A stretch of DNA of 35,704 nucleotides, from NCBI GenBank assembly GCA_051872535.1, contig JBJEDY010000060.1, positions 1 to 35,704 of the forward strand, given 5' to 3'. A program made the translations under genes and the position numbers. Origin of the DNA: CAOJBM01 sp051872535. GTDB taxonomy: Bacteria > Bacillota_I > Bacilli_A > RF39 > UBA660. Positions 33,119 through 35,704 of the stretch are shown here, piece by piece. Within the stretch, counting starts at the first letter, position 1, and every line of letters starts with the position of its first letter. The notes under the pieces are model-generated. The model was not told where the DNA came from and ran no database searches. It worked only from the letters and a program-made list of their open reading frames with translations.

Positions 33119-33150
33119 TGTAAAAATACCATCTTAGCAGTATTTTTACA
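33119..33150. repeat. 11-bp inverted repeat hairpin
   Basis: TGTAAAAATAC and GTATTTTTACA around a 10-base loop. No T-run follows on either strand, so it is not a plain terminator; it belongs to the structured stretch between murE and the next gene. Confidence 0.7.
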
Positions 33151-33175
33151 AAAAAAATCAATCTTTTCAGATTGA
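33150..33175 (-). terminator. intrinsic terminator on the minus strand inside a non-coding gap
   Basis: On minus: TCAATCT, loop GAAA, AGATTGA followed by eight T (A-run 33150-33157 on plus). It has no minus-strand protein gene upstream, so it implies a non-coding transcript. Confidence 0.75.
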
Positions 33176-33275
33176 CTTAATCATTAACGTCACATTGATG
33201 CGACGATTTTACCTTATGGAGCGATTATCAAAGGGGGTAACCCTTTTGATAGACAAATTCATTTGTATTTGATGT
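33150..33275 (-). ncRNA. candidate structured small RNA (unproven)
   Basis: The 345-nt gap 33058-33403 has no ORF of note but four consecutive hairpins in addition to the murE one. Reading minus from a TATAAT (33285-33280): ACAAAT/ATTTGT (33266-33253); TATCAAAAGGG-..-CCTTTGATA (33253-33229 region); CGTCGCA-TCAA-TGTGACG (33205-33188); then the terminator hairpin at 33175-33158. One stem mismatch on plus (A-C in 33188-33205) becomes a G-U pair on minus, which favours the minus strand. The 33229-33254 stem instead prefers plus, where it closes with a GTAA tetraloop. No known RNA family is recognised. The -35 region is weak. Confidence 0.35.
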
Positions 33276-33403
33276 ATTAATTATAATATGTATTTTAGAT
33301 TTAATCGGAATTTATCAGAAAAAACGGAAATTACTAAGAAAATGCTAGGAAATTTAGTATAATTTTATTAGTATTATAACTTGAATTACTGTTGGAGGTA
33401 TTA

Positions 33404-34171
33404 ATGAATAAAGAAGAAATATTAAGAAAGGTAGATATATTATATATAATGTGGAAAGAAGGTAATCTTGGAGGAGAATTTATGCCAGAAGATGAAAATC
33501 CACATTTAGAAAAAAATTCATTAGAAAACTATTTGTATTTTACATTGCCTATGGCACTTAATTATCAAAGAAATTCTTATACATTATGGGAAAATGCATT
33601 AAAAACATATAATGATGAAGAAACAAGATTTGTATTTAATCCTAAAAAATGTTTACAAAAATCTTTTGAAGAAGTACAATTTGCTCTTGCAAAATACAAA
33701 GTTGTCTTACAGAAATAAAAACAAACTGAAATATGGATAACACTTTGTGCTACTTTCGTAGAATTATTTGATGGAGATATTAGAAAATTATTTGATGAAT
33801 TAGATAATGATGTTGATAAAATTAGAGATTTTATACAAATTCAAAATAGAAAGAAATTTCCATATTTAGCAGGGACTAAAATATGTAACTATTGGCTATA
33901 CGTTATTTATCAATATACTGATAGAAAATATAAAAATATAGAAAATTTAACAGTAGCACCCGATACACATGTTATTAAAGCAACTCATAGGCTAGGACTT
34001 ATCAATGATGAAGAATTAGAAAGTTCTGATGTTCAATTGATAGTAATAAACAAATGGAATAAACTATTTAAAGGAACCAAATATAAACCCATTGATATTC
34101 ATACTGCATTATGGTTATGGAGTAGAAATGGATTTATTGATTTAGATGAGAAAGTTTTAGATAATATTTCT
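33404..34171 (+). pseudogene. HhH-GPD DNA-glycosylase-like region, broken by an in-frame TAA
   Basis: Start ATG 33404 has GGAGG 5 nt before it. The frame gives 104 residues, then TAA at 33716-33718, and continues in the same frame without any further stop to 34852. The part after the stop shows FPYLAGTKICNYWL, like the helix-hairpin-helix, then APDTHVIKATHRLGLI, which matches the (V)DTHVxRxxxRLG motif with the catalytic Asp of HhH-GPD base-excision glycosylases, and KGTKYKPIDIHTALWLWSRNGF. So this is probably a DNA-repair glycosylase-like protein interrupted by one nonsense codon. The N-terminal half before the stop (about 100 residues, LAKYKVVLQK at its end) would be useless alone. Family call is from motif only. 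Confidence 0.6.
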
Positions 34172-34852
34172 ATGAAAAATATAATTAAGAATTCATATGA
34201 ACAAAATAATTATATAGAAAAATTCAGGAGAAGAGATTTACTTACTTTTGAAAAAAATGTTTTTGATAGAGTTATAGAATTATTACCAAAACGAGGAAAA
34301 GTTCTAGATTTAGGATGTGGTAATGGATATCCTTATGATTATTATTTATGTTCTAAAGGGTTTAACCTTATGGGTGTAGATTTTTGTGAAAAACATATAA
34401 ATGAAGCAAAAAAGATAAATTCTAATGCAACTTATAGTGTTAATGATATTGAAAACTATAATATAGAAACACAATATGATTTAATAATGATGTTATTTTC
34501 ATTACTTCATTTACCAAGAGAAAAACATAAAGAAGTATTATCTAACATATATAATAGCTTAACTGATAATGGTATATTATTTCTTACACTTAGAGATGAA
34601 GATGCAGGTATAATAAAATATAAAAGCAATTTTTGTAATCAAGAAATGATGTGGAGTTATTATGATTATGAAACATATATAAAAATACTTTCTGAAATAG
34701 GCTTTAAAGTCATATATAGTGAAAATCAAAATAAATATGGTATTGATGAAAGTCATAATTGGTTAATATTACAAAAAAAAGCATGTAGGAAGGATGTATT
34801 TCTACATGCTATATTTTTTTCTTTAATTGTAATAATCTATTTATTGTCATAG
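34037..34852 (+). CDS. class I SAM-dependent methyltransferase, fused in frame to the glycosylase-like region
   Basis: Rossmann-fold methyltransferase. Motif I is VLDLGCGNGYPYDYYL, followed by the acidic motif (MGVDFCEKHINEAKK), DLIMMLFSLLHLPREKH (motif IV region) and SLTDNGILFLTLRDED. The substrate is unknown. The open frame from TTG 34037 begins with the tail of the glycosylase-like protein; the methyltransferase proper begins near ATG 34172 (MKNIIKNSYEQ), which has no ribosome site. As the frame is shared with 33404-34036, a fusion protein or a deletion-fusion is likely. Its last 14 codons run beyond a terminator hairpin and overlap 44 nt with the convergent HAD gene, so its normal stop may have been lost. 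Confidence 0.7.
   Translation: MIVINKWNKLFKGTKYKPIDIHTALWLWSRNGFIDLDEKVLDNISMKNIIKNSYEQNNYIEKFRRRDLLTFEKNVFDRVIELLPKRGKVLDLGCGNGYPYDYYLCSKGFNLMGVDFCEKHINEAKKINSNATYSVNDIENYNIETQYDLIMMLFSLLHLPREKHKEVLSNIYNSLTDNGILFLTLRDEDAGIIKYKSNFCNQEMMWSYYDYETYIKILSEIGFKVIYSENQNKYGIDESHNWLILQKKACRKDVFLHAIFFSLIVIIYLLS
34780..34820. terminator. bidirectional intrinsic terminator
   Basis: AGCATGTAG (34780-34788) and CTACATGCT (34802-34810). On plus T-rich ATATTTTTTT follows; on minus the A-run 34773-34780 gives eight T. It sits inside the 3' end of the methyltransferase frame and serves the HAD gene (stop 34809-34811). Confidence 0.85.
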
Positions 34853-35528
34853 TAGGACAATATTCTTCTGGCAAGGAATTATTATTAGGATTGAACCAAC
34901 AAGTATCAATTCCATTATTCATTCCGCCTAATATATCAGTTGTTAATGAATCACCAATTAATAACATTTTATTTTTATCTTTATTTTGAATTTTATCATA
35001 TAAGAAATTAAAAAATTCTGGCATTGGTTTTGAAAATCCAATTTCTTCTGAACAAATAATTGATGAAATATATGACTTTAGGTTTGCTTTTTCTAATTTG
35101 TTAATTGCAGCGTCTTTAGGACCATTTGTAGCAATAATAATCTCATAATCAGAATTAAGTTCTTGTAGTAATTTACAAGCATTTTCAATTTCTACTATAT
35201 TAACTCCTAACATACTACAATACAATTCATTAATTGCTACTGCTGTTTCAAAATCAATTTTTAGTTCTTTAAAGAAAATGACAAACCTATTTGCTCTTAA
35301 ATATGTTATTTTATCTTCAAGTGTTTTTATTGAATCAGGAATAATCATATTTCCGCTTTCCCAAGTATGCCAATAAGCAGTATCAAATTTTTTCCATTTA
35401 AAAAATAAATCATCACTATATTCTATTTCTAATTGATTAATTATAGTAGTAAATGCATATTTGATTGATAAGTTATTATCTATTAACGTATCATCTAAAT
35501 CAAAAATAAGTGTTTCATATTTGCTCAT
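34809..35528 (-). CDS. HAD-superfamily hydrolase, YjjG-like nucleotidase
   Basis: Cytoplasmic phosphatase of the HAD class I type, which likely cleaves non-canonical pyrimidine nucleotides (house-cleaning) as YjjG/YfnB do. Motif I FDLDDTLIDNN (residues 9-19, nucleophile Asp and +2 Asp), a helical cap (20-105), motif II IIIATNGPKDAAINKL (Thr), motif III Lys in GFSKPMPEFF and motif IV LLIGDSLTTDILGGMNNGIDTCWFNP. 239 residues is full length. Start ATG 35526-35528 with GGAG about 10 nt upstream. The substrate is an inference; the YjjG family is broad. Confidence 0.88.
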   Translation of the reverse strand: MSKYETLIFDLDDTLIDNNLSIKYAFTTIINQLEIEYSDDLFFKWKKFDTAYWHTWESGNMIIPDSIKTLEDKITYLRANRFVIFFKELKIDFETAVAINELYCSMLGVNIVEIENACKLLQELNSDYEIIIATNGPKDAAINKLEKANLKSYISSIICSEEIGFSKPMPEFFNFLYDKIQNKDKNKMLLIGDSLTTDILGGMNNGIDTCWFNPNNNSLPEEYCPTMTINRLLQLKKKI

Positions 35529-35649
35529 AGAATATCAACTCCAATGTTGCCTATTGTACCATTTTTTTATATATATTGCATTATCTTTTATATATTTATT
35601 AATCGTTGAATAAAAAAGATAATTCTCGTAATTATTAATGAATACGATT

Positions 35650-35674
35650 AAAAAAACTACCGGCTATGCCGGTA
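35650..35674 (-). terminator. minus-strand terminator for a gene beyond the right edge
   Basis: TACCGGC-TAT-GCCGGTA, 7-bp GC-rich stem; on minus it is followed by seven T (A-run 35650-35656). The gap 35529-35649 is AT-rich with no gene seen. Confidence 0.7.
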
Positions 35675-35704
35675 AGAATTCAAAAGCGGTAGCGTCGTAG
35701 TAAT

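Noticed and set aside
33716..33718. Programmed readthrough or recoding of the in-frame stop
   Set aside because: The codon is TAA, not used for selenocysteine or pyrrolysine, and no recoding structure follows; nonsense mutation or error is simpler.

Overview
The window is strongly AT-rich chromosomal DNA from a low-GC Gram-positive anaerobe of the Bacilli/Firmicutes kind, probably an uncultured gut lineage (inference). Three genes support this: an [FeFe] hydrogenase (anaerobe), a MurE ligase with the DNPR meso-diaminopimelate signature, and an LTA-synthase-like protein. The last two point to a walled Gram-positive rather than a mollicute. TGA is used as a stop and Trp is TGG, so the code is standard. 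Many ORFs that look as if they start upstream really start at a codon placed 5-10 nt after a GGAGG-type ribosome binding site; starts below are corrected this way.

Layout: (1) 1-3.5 kb: partial tRNA-Cys, ZIP metal transporter, rubredoxin-like/[FeFe] hydrogenase, family 2 glycosyltransferase. (2) 3.5-6.5 kb: a surface-fibre locus of TasA/CalY-like protein, a membrane-anchored protein with Cys-rich calcium-type repeats and a second TasA-like domain, and a SipW-type signal peptidase. (3) 6.5-12.5 kb: an ABC importer operon on the minus strand (solute-binding protein, ATPase, permease). Its solute-binding gene is split by a 3.4-kb element carrying a large serine recombinase. (4) 12.6-14.9 kb: two co-transcribed genes of unknown function. 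(5) 15-22 kb: pcrA, htpG under a CIRCE operator, a sugar nucleotidyltransferase, ligA. (6) 22.2-29.8 kb: a small membrane protein, a two-lobed sensor with degenerate GGDEF, a YihY membrane protein, tex, and an LTA-synthase-like enzyme. (7) 29.8-33 kb: asnB and murE. (8) 33-35.7 kb: a hairpin-rich non-coding stretch, a DNA-glycosylase-like/methyltransferase reading frame broken by one in-frame TAA, and a HAD nucleotidase.

The strongest discovery is the element at 8472-11871. Joining the flanks at the shared GTTC restores an uninterrupted 331-residue solute-binding protein, with the sequence GDFVNLFEPNATKLEKEG across the scar. Joining the two element ends gives a 48-bp imperfect palindrome with 22-bp arms (20/22 matching) around TTCT, which is the form expected of a serine-integrase attP. 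The integration is therefore conservative and in principle reversible, so the importer could be switched by excision. Also notable are the SipW/TasA-like locus, HrcA-type control of htpG, a candidate structured RNA near 33.2 kb, and the interrupted glycosylase-methyltransferase fusion.
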